Assembly (NCBI GenBank): GCA_036524155.1
Contig: DATDCV010000528.1
Coordinates: forward strand, 1 to 6,128
Length of the DNA: 6,128 nt
Origin: DATDCV01 sp036524155
Lineage (GTDB): Bacteria > Verrucomicrobiota > Verrucomicrobiia > Limisphaerales > UBA8199
Reading direction: 5' to 3'
Shown here: positions 6,078 to 6,128 of the stretch, piece by piece
Numbering within the stretch: position 1 is the first letter of the stretch
How the letters are laid out: the number at the start of each line of letters is the position of its first letter
Position numbers and translations under genes: made by a program
The notes under the pieces: model-generated
The model's input: only the letters and a program-made list of their open reading frames with translations
Told to the model about the DNA's origin: nothing
Databases searched by the model: none

Positions 6078-6128
6078 CACCTCTTATGCTGTACTCGCCC
6101 CATCGCAAACCAGGCGACCCAGTCTTTG

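Overview
This looks like a chromosomal window from a moderately GC-rich environmental bacterium, most likely a Verrucomicrobiota member of the Pedosphaera/Limisphaera type. Three things suggest this. The large secreted propeller protein ends in an 'SSNLTDW ... FYRV' C-terminal domain that I associate with exported proteins of that group. Genes are sparse, with long gaps that hold GC-rich palindromic repeats. None of the starts has a convincing Shine-Dalgarno sequence. The placement is inference from sequence style, not from a marker gene.

Layout. Positions 1-266 are non-coding or leader sequence with one perfect hairpin repeat. A plus-strand gene (267-1820) encodes an exported protein made of two diverged copies of a LolA/LolB-like (lipoprotein-sorting-type) domain. 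It converges on a large minus-strand gene (4500-2089) for an 803-residue secreted protein with 14 propeller-type repeats and the C-terminal domain. The 268-base gap between them holds a 24-base inverted repeat pair. Positions 4501-4841 hold no credible gene, only an 18-base perfect palindrome. Two small minus-strand genes follow: a three-helix membrane protein (5084-4842) and, upstream of it, a cytoplasmic HEAT-repeat protein (5872-5192). A degenerate repeat copy lies between them. The right end (5909-6128) has a tandem pair of the same hairpin family, then an AT-rich stretch with a weak promoter-like pattern.

How the genes relate. The two long genes both encode exported proteins, but they are convergent and share no obvious pathway. 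The HEAT-repeat and small membrane genes are co-directional and could share a transcript. I see no sign of a defence system, mobile element, CRISPR array, RNA gene or biosynthetic cluster. The most notable non-coding signal is a dispersed hairpin family whose copies within the window differ by apparently compensatory base changes. The most notable coding signals are the tandem LolA-like duplication and the 14-repeat (possibly 2 x 7-bladed) propeller.
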